Assembly (NCBI RefSeq): GCF_009904055.1
Contig: NZ_WYDP01000001.1
Span: 310,001 to 374,000, forward strand
Source: Rubellimicrobium sp. CFH 75288
GTDB taxonomy: Bacteria > Pseudomonadota > Alphaproteobacteria > Rhodobacterales > Rhodobacteraceae
DNA length: 64,000 bases
Direction of reading: 5' to 3'
A model generated the notes under the pieces. That model had not been told where the DNA came from. It worked only from the letters and a program-made list of their open reading frames with translations, and did not search any database. Of the stretch, positions 17,228 to 26,889 are shown piece by piece; the first letter of the stretch is position 1, and the number at the start of each line of letters is the position of its first letter. The translations under genes were made by a program, and so were the position numbers.

Positions 17228-18073
17228 CTATCCGTCCGCGACGCAGACCTGCCGCTGCCGGCCCAGCCCCTCGATCCCCAGCGTGACCACCTCTCCGGGC
17301 CTGAGGAACCGCGGCGGCTTCATCCCCAGCCCCACGCCGGGCGGCGTCCCGGTCGAGATCACATCGCCGGGATGGAGCGTGAAGAACTGGCTGAGATAGC
17401 TCACCAGATAGGCCACCCCGTAGACCATCGTCCGGGTCGAGCCGTCCTGCATCCGCTGCCCGTTCACCTCGCACCACATGGCCAGGTCCTGCGGGTCCGG
17501 CACCTCGTCGCGCGTGACGAGCCAGGGCCCGAGGGGACCGAAATTGTCGCAGCTCTTGCCCTTGGTCCACTGGCCCTGCCGCTCGGCCTGGAAGGCGCGC
17601 TCGGAGACATCGTTGCAGACGGCATAGCCTGCGACATGGGCCAGGGCCTCGGCCTCGGGGATGTACTTGCCGCGCGTCCCGATCACCACGGCCAGCTCCA
17701 CCTCCCAGTCGGTCTTCTCAGACCCGCGCGGGATGATGATCGGATCGTCCGGCCCGCAGACGGCCGAGGTCGCCTTCATGAAGATCACCGGCTCGGGCGG
17801 GACCGACAGGCCCGATTCGGCGGCATGGTCGGCATAGTTGAGGCCGATGCACACGAACTTGCCGATGCCGCCGACGCAAGGACCGAGCCGCGCCCCCTCG
17901 GGCACCGGGGGCAGGGTCGAAGGGTCGATGGCCCGCAGCCGCTCCAGCCCCGCATCCGACAGGACCTCGCCCGCGATGTCGGGCACATGACCCGTCAGAT
18001 CCCGCAAGCCGCCGTCCGGCGCCACCAGCCCCGGCCGCTCCGCCCCCCTCTCGCCCCAGCGCACGAGCTTCAT
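17228..18073 (-). CDS. Fumarylacetoacetate hydrolase-family protein (2,4-diketo-3-deoxy-L-fuconate hydrolase-like)
   Basis: The 281-residue protein has the FAH fold with KFVCIGLNYADHA, the metal-site pattern DWEVELAVVIG and the closing VISTGTPPGVGLGM. FAH enzymes cleave C-C bonds in diketo acids. Members next to a fuconolactonase and a KDF dehydrogenase cleave 2,4-diketo-3-deoxy-L-fuconate to pyruvate and L-lactate. Ureidoglycolate lyase is a common automatic label for the same family. The start is ATG 18073 behind a GAGGAGG ribosome site, 11 bases after the dehydrogenase stop. It is cytoplasmic. Confidence 0.8.
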   Translation of the reverse strand: MKLVRWGERGAERPGLVAPDGGLRDLTGHVPDIAGEVLSDAGLERLRAIDPSTLPPVPEGARLGPCVGGIGKFVCIGLNYADHAAESGLSVPPEPVIFMKATSAVCGPDDPIIIPRGSEKTDWEVELAVVIGTRGKYIPEAEALAHVAGYAVCNDVSERAFQAERQGQWTKGKSCDNFGPLGPWLVTRDEVPDPQDLAMWCEVNGQRMQDGSTRTMVYGVAYLVSYLSQFFTLHPGDVISTGTPPGVGLGMKPPRFLRPGEVVTLGIEGLGRQRQVCVADG

Positions 18074-18084
18074 CCCGCCCCTCC

Positions 18085-18837
18085 TCAGATGTTGGTCCAG
18101 CCGCCGTCGATGATGTGGACGGCCCCCGTCGTGTAGGCCGATTCGTCCGAGGCCAGGTGCACGACCAGCGCGGCCACCTCCTCGGCCCGGCCGATCCGCC
18201 CGATCGGCTGGCGCGCGACAAAGGCCGCGCGCGCCGCCTCGTAATCCCCCGTGGCCCGGAGGCGCTCCTGAAGCGAGGGGCTGTCCACCGTGCCGGGGCA
18301 GATCGCGTTGGCCCGGATGCCCTGCCCCACGAAGTCGCAGGCGATCGAGCGCGTGAGCCCGATGACCCCCGCCTTGGTCGCCCCGTAGGCAAAGCGGTTG
18401 GGCGCCGCGATGACCGAGGAGGCGACGGAGGCGATCGTCACGATCGACCCGCCCCCGCGGGCGATCATCCCCGGCAGGAAGGCGCGGCAGACCCGAAAGG
18501 TCGCCGTCAGGTTGATCTCGACCGAACGCGCCCATTGCGCCTCGTCGCAATCGAGGATCGTGCCGTGCGCCACCCAGCCCGCGCAGCTCACGAGAACGTC
18601 CGGCGCATCTCCCGCCGCGGCCCGAGCGACCGCCGCCCCGTCGGTGACATCGAGCCGCGCCGTCTCCAGCGCCGCCCCCGACCCGGCTTCCGCACGCAGC
18701 GAGTCCAGCGCGGCGGGATCGATGTCGGTGGCGACCACTGCCGCCCCCTCGCGCAGCATGGCCAGGACCGAGGCCCGGCCGATCCCCTGCCCGGCCGCCG
18801 TGACGAACACGCGCTTTCCCGCCAGACGCCCGGTCAT
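18085..18837 (-). CDS. Short-chain dehydrogenase (2-keto-3-deoxy-L-fuconate dehydrogenase-like)
   Basis: This 250-residue classical SDR has the cofactor motif TAAGQGIGRA, a cofactor-selecting acidic turn TDIDPAA that favours NAD, a catalytic Ser in IASVASS and YGATKAG with the Tyr-Lys pair. The segment AICPGTVDSPSLQER and the RQPIGRIGRAEEVA stretch resemble the branch containing KDF dehydrogenase and mammalian BDH2. It would oxidise 2-keto-3-deoxy-L-fuconate to the 2,4-diketo acid. As the first gene of the operon it starts at ATG 18837. No regulator, transporter or sugar-acid dehydratase is adjacent. Confidence 0.8.
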   Translation of the reverse strand: MTGRLAGKRVFVTAAGQGIGRASVLAMLREGAAVVATDIDPAALDSLRAEAGSGAALETARLDVTDGAAVARAAAGDAPDVLVSCAGWVAHGTILDCDEAQWARSVEINLTATFRVCRAFLPGMIARGGGSIVTIASVASSVIAAPNRFAYGATKAGVIGLTRSIACDFVGQGIRANAICPGTVDSPSLQERLRATGDYEAARAAFVARQPIGRIGRAEEVAALVVHLASDESAYTTGAVHIIDGGWTNI

Positions 18838-19063
18838 GCCCCCTCCGCCGCAAGCCCCGCCGACTGTGTTGCAGCCTTTCGGGAGGGGCGCAACGGCCGG
18901 CGCGGATGTGCCCGGCACGCCACACCGGCGCACCTCACGCGAACGTGGGCCTGCGCGAAGACCGACCCTATGGCATTCTCGCTCCGAGGCCGCGACAAGT
19001 CACGAGCACGACGCCGGACCGGGGATCAGGCAAGCCCGGCCGGATCAGCAAAGGGACAGAGCG

Positions 19064-19252
19064 ATGTCGGAGCAGCACTTCGCTGCGCCCGCCCCCATGG
19101 CCGGGCGCGATGAGCGGCAGGAACCCTCTGCGGTCGCCGCTCCCCAGCAGATGCAGGCGCAGACCCAGCGCATGCCCCGGGCGCCGGGAATCCCGGCCTT
19201 CGGCGACGGGTCCGGCGCCGCCATGATGTTCCGCGACTGCGCGAGCATCTGA
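19064..19252 (+). CDS. Hypothetical small protein, Ala/Pro/Gln-rich
   Basis: This 62-residue reading starts at ATG 19064 with AAGGGACA about eight bases upstream. It is polar and rich in Ala, Pro, Gln and Met, with no membrane segment, and ends in MMFRDCASI. No family was recognised. It stands alone between the divergent sugar-acid operon and a lipoprotein gene. Support is limited to the ribosome site and the intergenic position, and a random reading is possible in such GC-rich DNA. Confidence 0.35.
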   Translation: MSEQHFAAPAPMAGRDERQEPSAVAAPQQMQAQTQRMPRAPGIPAFGDGSGAAMMFRDCASI

Positions 19253-19581
19253 ACCGGACACGGCCCGGACCCCAGCACGGCCCGTTCTCCCTCGGGCCTT
19301 CCCGGGCCGACTGGAGGCCAGGCGGGCGCCGACCCGTCCTCCCCGGCGACGCGCCCCCTGGCCTCACTTTCCTCTTCGATCGTCCGGCGCCGCGCCCGCG
19401 CGCATCCGATTTCTGCGGACGCTTCCCTGTCCGCAGGAAAGCGGCCGGTTCCCGGCCCGGCGCCGGGGCCCGACCGGCGGAGTTTGGCCGATCCGGTCTG
19501 CCCCGGCACGCGACCCCCCTTCCGGCCGGGGACCGCCTTGGGGCTTACTCCCACGCAAACGTGAAAGGGCGGGAGCGCGGG
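19253..19581. other. Gene-free spacer with a strong hairpin
   Basis: No convincing gene lies in these 329 bases. CTGCGGAC at 19413-19420 pairs perfectly with GTCCGCAG at 19429-19436 around an 8-base loop, flanked by TT and AAA that can extend the stem. It could end a transcript from either side or be part of a small RNA. A second GC-rich inverted repeat (CCCGGCGCCGGG region) follows near 19460. Only weak reading frames are present on both strands. Confidence 0.4.
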
Positions 19582-20070
19582 ATGGGGGCGAAGATGATGG
19601 GGCGGCGCGCCGCCCTCCTGATGATGGCCGGGGCCCTGGCAGGATGTGCCGCCGCCGGCCGAGCGCCCGAGCCCGTCCTCGCGCGCAGCCAGCCGCCCTC
19701 GGGCGGGTCCGGCATCCATGCCCTGGTGGACCAGCAGGCCGCCGCGCTGGGAATCCCGCGCGAACTCATGCACCGGGTGGTGCGCAGCGAATCGAGCTAC
19801 AATCCGGCGGCGCGCAACGGTCCCTATCTGGGCCTGATGCAGATCCATCCGCAGACCGCGCGGACGATGGGCTTCCGCGGCCGGCCCGAGGAACTTCTCG
19901 ATCCGGTGACCAACCTGACCTACGGGGGCCGCTACCTGCGCGGCGCATGGATCGTCGCGAACGGAGACATGGACCGGGCCATCGGCTGGTACCGGCGCGG
20001 CTACTACTACGAGGCCCGCAACCGCGGCCTTCTGGTCGAAACGGGGTTGGCCAGCCGGGAGCGTCGCTGA
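19582..20070 (+). CDS. Lipoprotein lytic transglycosylase (SLT domain)
   Basis: This 162-residue murein hydrolase has a signal peptide ending in the lipobox LAGC (cleavage before Cys21 when started at 19582). A compact SLT domain carries the catalytic Glu in VVRSESSYNP, followed by GLMQIHPQTARTMGF and NLTYGGRYLRG. It would cleave the MurNAc-GlcNAc bond with formation of a 1,6-anhydro product, anchored at the inner face of the outer membrane. The ATG at 19582 was chosen because GGGCGGGAG lies nine bases upstream; a GTG at 19561 is an alternative. It stands alone. Confidence 0.85.
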   Translation: MGAKMMGRRAALLMMAGALAGCAAAGRAPEPVLARSQPPSGGSGIHALVDQQAAALGIPRELMHRVVRSESSYNPAARNGPYLGLMQIHPQTARTMGFRGRPEELLDPVTNLTYGGRYLRGAWIVANGDMDRAIGWYRRGYYYEARNRGLLVETGLASRERR

Positions 20071-20100
20071 CGCTCCCGGCACGGAGGCGACGGCGCGCCC

Positions 20101-20649
<549 letters not shown>

Positions 20650-20653
20650 GGTG

Positions 20654-21193
<540 letters not shown>

Positions 21194-21322
21194 CGGCTGT
21201 CCTTCCCTCGCAATCAGGCGTGCGCCCCGATCTAGGCACGCGTGACGGCGAAGCCAATCCCGCCGTTGACCGGACGGCCCGGACAGGCCACCTCTTGCCG
21301 CGGCATGGACAGGGAGGCGCCG

Positions 21323-22510
21323 ATGGCCCCGCGAACGCTGAGCGACATGGACCTTGACGGCCGCCGCGTGCTCACGCGGGTGGACCTCAACGTGCCGGTG
21401 GAGGGGGGTCGCGTCACCGACACCACCCGGATCGAGCGCGTCGTGCCGACCATCCGCGCCATCCTCGAGGCCGGGGGCAAGCCCGTCCTGCTCGCGCATT
21501 TCGGCCGCCCCAAGGGCCGCCGGGACGAGGCGCAGTCGCTGCGCCAGGTGGTCCCGGCGCTGGAGGAGGCGCTGGGCCGGCCCGTCGCCTTCGCCCCCGA
21601 CTGCGTCGGCCCCGAAGCCGAAGCCGCGGTCGCCGCCATGCAGCCCGGTGACGTGCTGCTCCTCGAGAACACCCGCTTCCATGCCGGCGAGGAGGCGAAC
21701 GACCCGGCCTTCGCGGACGCTCTGGCACGGCTGGGGGATGTCTATTGCAACGACGCCTTCTCGGCCGCGCACCGCGCCCATGCCTCGACCGAGGGGCTGG
21801 CGCACCGCCTGCCCGCCTGCGCGGGCCTGCTGATGGCCGAGGAGCTCTCCGCGCTCGACCGCGCGCTGGGCAACCCCGAGCGGCCCGTGGTCGCGATCGT
21901 CGGCGGCTCTAAGGTGTCCACCAAGATCGACCTGCTCATGAACCTGGTGGGCCGGGTCCAGCATCTCGTCATCGGCGGCGGCATGGCCAACACGTTCCTG
22001 CACGCCCAGGGGGCGCAGGTGGGCCGGTCGCTCCACGAGCCGGATCTCGCCGACACCGCGCGGGCCATCCTGCGCCGCGCCGAGGAGGCGGGATGCGAGA
22101 TCGTTCTGCCCCGCGACGTGGTGACCGCGCGCGCCCTGCGCCCTGGCGAGCCCGAGCAGATCCATGCGGCGCACGATTGTCCGCCCGACCAGATGATCCT
22201 CGACATCGGCCCGCAGACGGTCAGCACGATCGACACCGTGCTGCACCGCTGCCGCACGCTGATCTGGAACGGGCCGGTCGGCGCCTTCGAGACCAAGCCC
22301 TTCGACGCCGGGACCCATGCTCTCGCGCTCAAGGCGGCGGAACTGACGCGCAAGGGCGCGCTCGTCTCTGTTGCCGGCGGCGGCGACACGGTCGCCGCCC
22401 TGAACGAGGTGGGTGTCGCGGGCGACTTCACCTATGTCTCCACGGCCGGGGGCGCCTTTCTGGAATGGATGGAAGGCAAGGTGCTGCCGGGGGTCGCCGC
22501 GCTCGGCTGA
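21323..22510 (+). CDS. pgk: Phosphoglycerate kinase
   Basis: This 395-residue glycolytic enzyme interconverts 1,3-bisphosphoglycerate + ADP and 3-phosphoglycerate + ATP. The N-domain opening [15 protein letters not shown] and AHFGRPKGR bind the acid substrate. The hinge and nucleotide region has [13 protein letters not shown], and a late [12 protein letters not shown] and [11 protein letters not shown] complete the family signature. The ATG at 21323 follows AGGGAGG; the longer in-frame reading upstream is not family-like. fba lies 84 bases downstream on the same strand, giving a glycolysis/Calvin-type pair. Confidence 0.97.
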   Translation: MAPRTLSDMDLDGRRVLTRVDLNVPVEGGRVTDTTRIERVVPTIRAILEAGGKPVLLAHFGRPKGRRDEAQSLRQVVPALEEALGRPVAFAPDCVGPEAEAAVAAMQPGDVLLLENTRFHAGEEANDPAFADALARLGDVYCNDAFSAAHRAHASTEGLAHRLPACAGLLMAEELSALDRALGNPERPVVAIVGGSKVSTKIDLLMNLVGRVQHLVIGGGMANTFLHAQGAQVGRSLHEPDLADTARAILRRAEEAGCEIVLPRDVVTARALRPGEPEQIHAAHDCPPDQMILDIGPQTVSTIDTVLHRCRTLIWNGPVGAFETKPFDAGTHALALKAAELTRKGALVSVAGGGDTVAALNEVGVAGDFTYVSTAGGAFLEWMEGKVLPGVAALG

Positions 22511-22594
22511 GGCCGGGCCGTTACCGCTGCCGGCGCCTTGCCCCGGCCGTCGCCCCGTCCTAACGCTGGACCGAGCGGCTACAGGAGGAACCCC

Positions 22595-23512
22595 ATGACC
22601 ACGCCCGCCGTGCAGGCCATCCTGAGGAACTACGAGGGCGAGACGCCCGGCGTGAAGGCCAATCTGGTGCGGATGCTGATGCAGGGGCGACTTGCAGGGA
22701 CGGGCCGCATGGTCATCCTGCCGGTCGATCAGGGCTTCGAGCACGGACCGGCGCGCAGCTTCGCCGTCAATCCCGACGCCTACGATCCGCACTACCACTA
22801 CCGTCTGGCGATCGATGCGGGGCTGTCGGCCTATGCCGCCCCGCTGGGCCCGCTCGAGGCGGGCGCCGACACGTTTGCCGGGCAGGTGCCGCTGATCCTC
22901 AAGGTCAACTCGTCCAACTCCCTGATGCCCGCCGGGCCCAAGACCCAGGCGATCACCGCGACGGTGGACGATGCGCTGCGGCTGGGCTGCGCGGCGATCG
23001 GCTTCACGATCTATCCGGGCTCGTCGCGGTCGCTCGAGATGTTCGAGGACATCGCCGAGATGCGCAAGGAGGCCGCGGCCAAGGGCGTGGCCACGGTGAT
23101 CTGGTCCTATCCGCGCGGCGAGGAGCTCGACAAGGACGGCGAGACGGCCGTGGACGTCACCGCCTATGCCGCCCATATCGCGGCGCTCCTCGGCGCCCAC
23201 ATCATCAAGGTCAAGCTGCCCACCGCCCATGTCGCGCAGGCCGAGGCCAAGAAGGTCTATGACAAGGAGAAGATCCCCGTGGCCGAGCAGGCCGATCGGG
23301 TGCGCCACATCGTGCAGGCCTGTCTGGGCGGCCGTCGCCTCGTCGTCTTTTCCGGCGGCGCCGCCAAGGGCGAGGACTCGGTCCTTCAGGATGCTCGCGA
23401 CATCCGGGCCGGCGGAGGCAACGGCTCGATCATCGGGCGCAACGTGTTCCAGCGTCCCCGGGGCGAGGCCGTGCGCCTGCTGGACGAGCTGGTGTCGATC
23501 TATCAGGGCTGA
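22595..23512 (+). CDS. fba: Class I fructose-bisphosphate aldolase (DhnA/archaeal-type)
   Basis: This 305-residue Schiff-base aldolase splits fructose 1,6-bisphosphate. The opening VILPVDQGFEHGP is typical of the DhnA/FbaB branch, not of the metal-dependent class II enzymes. It also shows AIGFTIYPGS, the strand IIKVKLPT with the probable Schiff-base Lys, and FSGGAAKGED. The ATG at 22595 follows ACAGGAGGAA. It stands downstream of pgk. Presence of this class next to pgk is usual in Rhodobacterales, and other aldolases may exist elsewhere in the genome. Confidence 0.93.
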   Translation: MTTPAVQAILRNYEGETPGVKANLVRMLMQGRLAGTGRMVILPVDQGFEHGPARSFAVNPDAYDPHYHYRLAIDAGLSAYAAPLGPLEAGADTFAGQVPLILKVNSSNSLMPAGPKTQAITATVDDALRLGCAAIGFTIYPGSSRSLEMFEDIAEMRKEAAAKGVATVIWSYPRGEELDKDGETAVDVTAYAAHIAALLGAHIIKVKLPTAHVAQAEAKKVYDKEKIPVAEQADRVRHIVQACLGGRRLVVFSGGAAKGEDSVLQDARDIRAGGGNGSIIGRNVFQRPRGEAVRLLDELVSIYQG

Positions 23513-23653
23513 GCCGGCCCCGGTGCCGAGCGGAGCGTGACCGCGGCGCCGCAGCGTGCGGCGTCCGGGACACGGTGCGGCTTGGCAGGGGGGCTGCGCC
23601 GTGCGAGGGTTCCCCCCACGCGCCCGCAGAGGCGCCGGGGCAGTGAGGACCGC

Positions 23654-23953
23654 ATGATCCGCAGCACGCGCGCGCCGCTCGGCTATCTCCTGTTTGCGGG
23701 CGGAATGGTCCTGATCGGGCTCTACTTCGCCTTTGCGGCCGTGCAGGGCGATTACGGCGTCTTCCGGCGAGCCGAGATCCAGGCGGAAACCCTGCAGCTC
23801 CGCCTGCGTCTGGCCGATCTGCAGGGCGAGATCGAGCGCATGGAGAACCTGACCCGGCGCCTGTCGGACCGCTACCTCGACCTCGACCTGCTCGATCAGC
23901 AGGCCCGCGACGTGCTCGGCGTGATCCGCGCGGACGAGATCGTGATCCGCTGA
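23654..23953 (+). CDS. FtsB/DivIC-family septum formation protein
   Basis: This 99-residue bitopic protein has a membrane span (LGYLLFAGGMVLIGLYFAF) near residues 9-28, then a coiled coil with heptad-spaced Leu (AEIQAETLQLRLRLADLQG) and a short C-terminal DQQARDVLGVIRADEIVI region. That layout and length match FtsB/DivIC, which bridges FtsQ and FtsL at the division site. It is the gene commonly found just before pdhA in Rhodobacterales. The ATG at 23654 follows GTGAGGAC. No second division gene is near. Confidence 0.85.
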   Translation: MIRSTRAPLGYLLFAGGMVLIGLYFAFAAVQGDYGVFRRAEIQAETLQLRLRLADLQGEIERMENLTRRLSDRYLDLDLLDQQARDVLGVIRADEIVIR

Positions 23954-24055
23954 AAGGCGGCCAGTCTCGCCGCAATGCGGCGTGACGCCCCCCTCGCCAA
24001 GCCCCGACCCCTCCGCTAAGTCACGGCCGAGGGGTTGTTTCGAGGGAGGATCGCC

Positions 24056-25063
24056 ATGGCCACTGCGCAAGCCGCCGCCGCAGAGGATCGTCCCGTCCTC
24101 CCCAACGTCTCGCGCGACGAATTGCTGAAGTTCTACCGCGAGATGCTGCTCATCCGGCGGTTCGAGGAGAAGGCCGGACAGCTCTACGGCATGGGGCTGA
24201 TCGGGGGCTTCTGCCACCTCTATATCGGGCAGGAGGCGGTGGTCGTGGGGCTGGAGGCCGCGGCCGAGGAGGGCGACAAGCGCATCACCTCCTACCGCGA
24301 TCACGGGCACATGCTGGCCTGCGGGATGGACCCGCGCGGCGTCATGGCGGAGCTGACGGGCCGCGCGGGGGGCTATTCCAAGGGCAAGGGCGGCTCGATG
24401 CACATGTTCAGCCGCGAGAAGCACTTCTACGGCGGCCACGGGATCGTGGGGGCGCAGGTGCCGATCGGGGCGGGACTCGCGCTGGCGGACCAGTACATGG
24501 GGCGCGACCGCGTCACCTTCACCTACTTCGGCGACGGCGCCGCCAACCAGGGCCAGGTCTACGAGACCTACAACATGGCGATGCTGTGGAAGCTGCCCGT
24601 GATCTTCGTGATCGAGAACAACCAGTATGCGATGGGCACCTCGGTCCAGCGATCGACCCGGTCGCCGTCGTTCTGGGAGCGGGGTGCCGCCTTCGGCATT
24701 CCCGGCGAGGAGGTGGACGGGATGGACGTCCTCAAGGTCCGCGAGGCGGGCGAGAAGGCGGTGGCGCACTGCCGCTCGGGCGCGGGACCCTACATCCTCG
24801 AGGTCAAGACCTACCGCTATCGCGGCCATTCCATGTCGGACCCTGCCAAGTACCGCACGCGCGAGGAGGTCCAGAAGATGCGGGAGGAGCGCGACCCGAT
24901 CGAGCAGGTCCGGTCGCTGCTGCTGGACGGCGGCCACGCGGTGGAGGACGACCTCAAGGCGATCGACAGGGAGATCCGCGACATCGTCAACGATGCCGCC
25001 GAGTTCAGCCAGCAGAGCCCCGAGCCCGACGTTTCGGAGCTCTGGACCGACATCGTCGCCTGA
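24056..25063 (+). CDS. pdhA: Pyruvate dehydrogenase E1 component, alpha subunit
   Basis: The 335-residue protein carries the thiamine-diphosphate motif GDGAANQGQVYE...NNQYAMGT. It also shows GHMLACGMDP, the GGYSKGKGGSMHMF loop and the phosphorylation-loop-like YRYRGHSMSDPAKYR. It decarboxylates pyruvate together with the beta subunit. The ATG at 24056 follows CGAGGGAGGA. The expected next gene, pdhB for E1-beta, is absent: the E2 gene begins 27 bases after this stop. Without E1-beta the enzyme cannot be active, so a copy elsewhere is required or the sequence here lacks a segment. Confidence 0.96.
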   Translation: MATAQAAAAEDRPVLPNVSRDELLKFYREMLLIRRFEEKAGQLYGMGLIGGFCHLYIGQEAVVVGLEAAAEEGDKRITSYRDHGHMLACGMDPRGVMAELTGRAGGYSKGKGGSMHMFSREKHFYGGHGIVGAQVPIGAGLALADQYMGRDRVTFTYFGDGAANQGQVYETYNMAMLWKLPVIFVIENNQYAMGTSVQRSTRSPSFWERGAAFGIPGEEVDGMDVLKVREAGEKAVAHCRSGAGPYILEVKTYRYRGHSMSDPAKYRTREEVQKMREERDPIEQVRSLLLDGGHAVEDDLKAIDREIRDIVNDAAEFSQQSPEPDVSELWTDIVA

Positions 25064-25090
25064 CCGCACCAGACCAGGGAACAGCCGAGC

Positions 25091-26494
25091 ATGCCCACCG
25101 AGATCCTGATGCCTGCCCTGTCGCCGACGATGGAGGAGGGCACGCTGGCGCGCTGGCTCAAGAAGGAGGGGGAGGCGGTGCGGTCGGGCGACGTGCTGGC
25201 CGAGATCGAGACCGACAAGGCCACGATGGAGTTCGAGGCGGTGGACGAGGGCGTGCTGGGGCGCATCCTGGTGCCCGAGGGCACCGAGGGTGTGAAGGTC
25301 AACACGCCCATCGCCGTGCTGCTGGCCGAGGGCGAAAGCGCCGACGCGGCCGACAGCGCCGCCGATCCCGCCGGGGCAACCCCGAAGGCCGCCCCAGCCA
25401 AGGCGGAGGCTCCGCCGCAGAAGGGGGCGAACGGGGCCGTCGCCGGATCCTCGCTCGGGCCGGTGCCGGAGCGGTCGGATGCGAAGGCGGGCGGCCTCGT
25501 GGACAGGGCCGCCGCAGGGCCTGCGGCAGATGCCGGCACCGGGGGCAAGGCCGGCGGGCGGATCTTCGCCTCGCCGCTCGCACGGCGGATCGCGGCCGAA
25601 CGGGGCCTCGACCTGTCGGCGATCCGGGGCAGCGGGCCCAACGGGCGGATCGTCAAGGCCGATGTCGAGAAGGCCGAGGCGGCGCCGCGGTGCGCAGCCG
25701 AGGCCCCCGCAGCGGCGGCCGCGCCCCCTGCGCCCGCTCAGCCCGCCTCCGCCCCCGCCGCCGGGCCCTCGGCCGAGGCGGTGATGCGGCTCTACGAGGG
25801 CCGCCCCTTCGAGGAGGTCAGGCTGGACGGGATGCGCCGGGTCGTCGCCCAGCGGCTGACCGAGGCCAAGCAGACCATTCCGCACTTCTACCTGCGCCGC
25901 GACATCCGGCTCGACGCGCTGCTGGCGTTCCGCGCGCAGCTCAACGCGGCGCTGGAGCCGCGCGGGGTCAAACTCTCGGTCAACGACTTCGTCATCAAGG
26001 CCTGCGCGCTGGCGCTTCAGCAGGTGCCGGCGGCCAACGCGGTCTGGGCGGGCGACCGCATCCTGCGGATGAAGGCGTCGGACGTGGCGGTGGCCGTCGC
26101 GGTGGAGGGCGGGCTGTTCACCCCCGTGCTCAAGGACGCGGAGGCGAAGTCGCTGTCGCGGCTCTCGGTCGAGATGAAGGACCTCGCCGCGCGGGCGCGG
26201 AACAGGAAGCTGGCCCCGCACGAATACCAAGGCGGGAGCTTCGCGATCTCCAACCTCGGGATGTACGGGATCGACAGCTTCGACGCGGTGATCAACCCGC
26301 CGCACGGGGCGATCCTGGCCGTGGGCGCAGGCGTGAAGCGTCCGGTCGTGGGCGAAGGGGGCGAGATCGAGGCCGCGACGGTGATGACCGTCACGCTCTC
26401 GGTCGATCACCGGGTCATCGACGGGGCGCTGGGGGCGGAGCTGCTCGAGGCGATCAAGGCGAACCTCGAGAACCCGATGGGGATGCTGGCATAG
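25091..26494 (+). CDS. pdhC: Dihydrolipoamide acetyltransferase, E2 of the pyruvate dehydrogenase complex
   Basis: The protein has 467 residues. An N-terminal lipoyl domain with the ETDKATMEFEAVDEG lipoyl-Lys motif (residues 1-80) is followed by an Ala/Pro linker, a peripheral subunit-binding domain (FASPLARRIAAERGLDLS) and a catalytic domain. The catalytic domain carries SVNDFVIKACALAL and the active-site VDHRVIDGALGAE. It transfers acetyl groups to CoA. In relatives, pdhB encodes an E1-beta with an almost identical N-terminal lipoyl domain, and the order is pdhA-pdhB-pdhC. Here only one such domain is present. The lipoamide dehydrogenase gene that often follows is also absent. Confidence 0.95.
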   Translation: MPTEILMPALSPTMEEGTLARWLKKEGEAVRSGDVLAEIETDKATMEFEAVDEGVLGRILVPEGTEGVKVNTPIAVLLAEGESADAADSAADPAGATPKAAPAKAEAPPQKGANGAVAGSSLGPVPERSDAKAGGLVDRAAAGPAADAGTGGKAGGRIFASPLARRIAAERGLDLSAIRGSGPNGRIVKADVEKAEAAPRCAAEAPAAAAAPPAPAQPASAPAAGPSAEAVMRLYEGRPFEEVRLDGMRRVVAQRLTEAKQTIPHFYLRRDIRLDALLAFRAQLNAALEPRGVKLSVNDFVIKACALALQQVPAANAVWAGDRILRMKASDVAVAVAVEGGLFTPVLKDAEAKSLSRLSVEMKDLAARARNRKLAPHEYQGGSFAISNLGMYGIDSFDAVINPPHGAILAVGAGVKRPVVGEGGEIEAATVMTVTLSVDHRVIDGALGAELLEAIKANLENPMGMLA

Positions 26495-26506
26495 GAGGTC
26501 CACATA

Positions 26507-26845
26507 ATGAGGAAAGCAGACGCGAGCAAGAGAAGTGATTTTCTCTGGATCGTCCAGTCTACCTATCTTGCAAATGGTATTAATATGGCCGCACAGGATG
26601 CCTATCGCGATCAGCGTCGCCATGAATATAGCGGCTTGGGCGTGAAGAATGAAATGTGTGATGCCATCAAGGCATCTTACCTCATTCCCGCCGATTTGGA
26701 TGCTGTCACCGCTGCCGATGAATACCTTACTTGGAAGCTCTTCGCACAGCGGGATTTGGAAGTGCCGAATCCAGAGGAAGGCAGGGGCCAGCAACCTCGT
26801 TGGGTGACCCCCGGTTTTGCTGGCTGGGATAAGTCTCAAGAGTAG
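26507..26845 (+). CDS. Hypothetical protein with atypical base composition
   Basis: This 112-residue protein is unrecognised. It has no signal peptide or membrane span, and begins MRKADASKRSDFLWIVQ. It is notable for Asp, Tyr and Trp content, with a central KNEMCDAIKASYLIP stretch. The ATG at 26507 follows TAGGAGGTCCACATA, and the gene starts 12 bases after the E2 stop, so it is probably read with the pdh genes. The DNA is visibly richer in A and T (codons such as AGA, AAT, TTG, TAT) than all neighbours, a sign of recent acquisition. The position is where lpd or a small conserved gene stands in relatives. Confidence 0.6.
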   Translation: MRKADASKRSDFLWIVQSTYLANGINMAAQDAYRDQRRHEYSGLGVKNEMCDAIKASYLIPADLDAVTAADEYLTWKLFAQRDLEVPNPEEGRGQQPRWVTPGFAGWDKSQE

Positions 26846-26889
26846 TAATGGCGACCGCGTTCGTTCGCCGCACTTAGATGGGCTTCTAG

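Noticed and set aside
19364-19558. 64-residue minus-strand reading in the 19.3-19.6 kb spacer
   Set aside because: Arg/Gly/Pro-rich shadow text with no ribosome site, crossing a strong hairpin.
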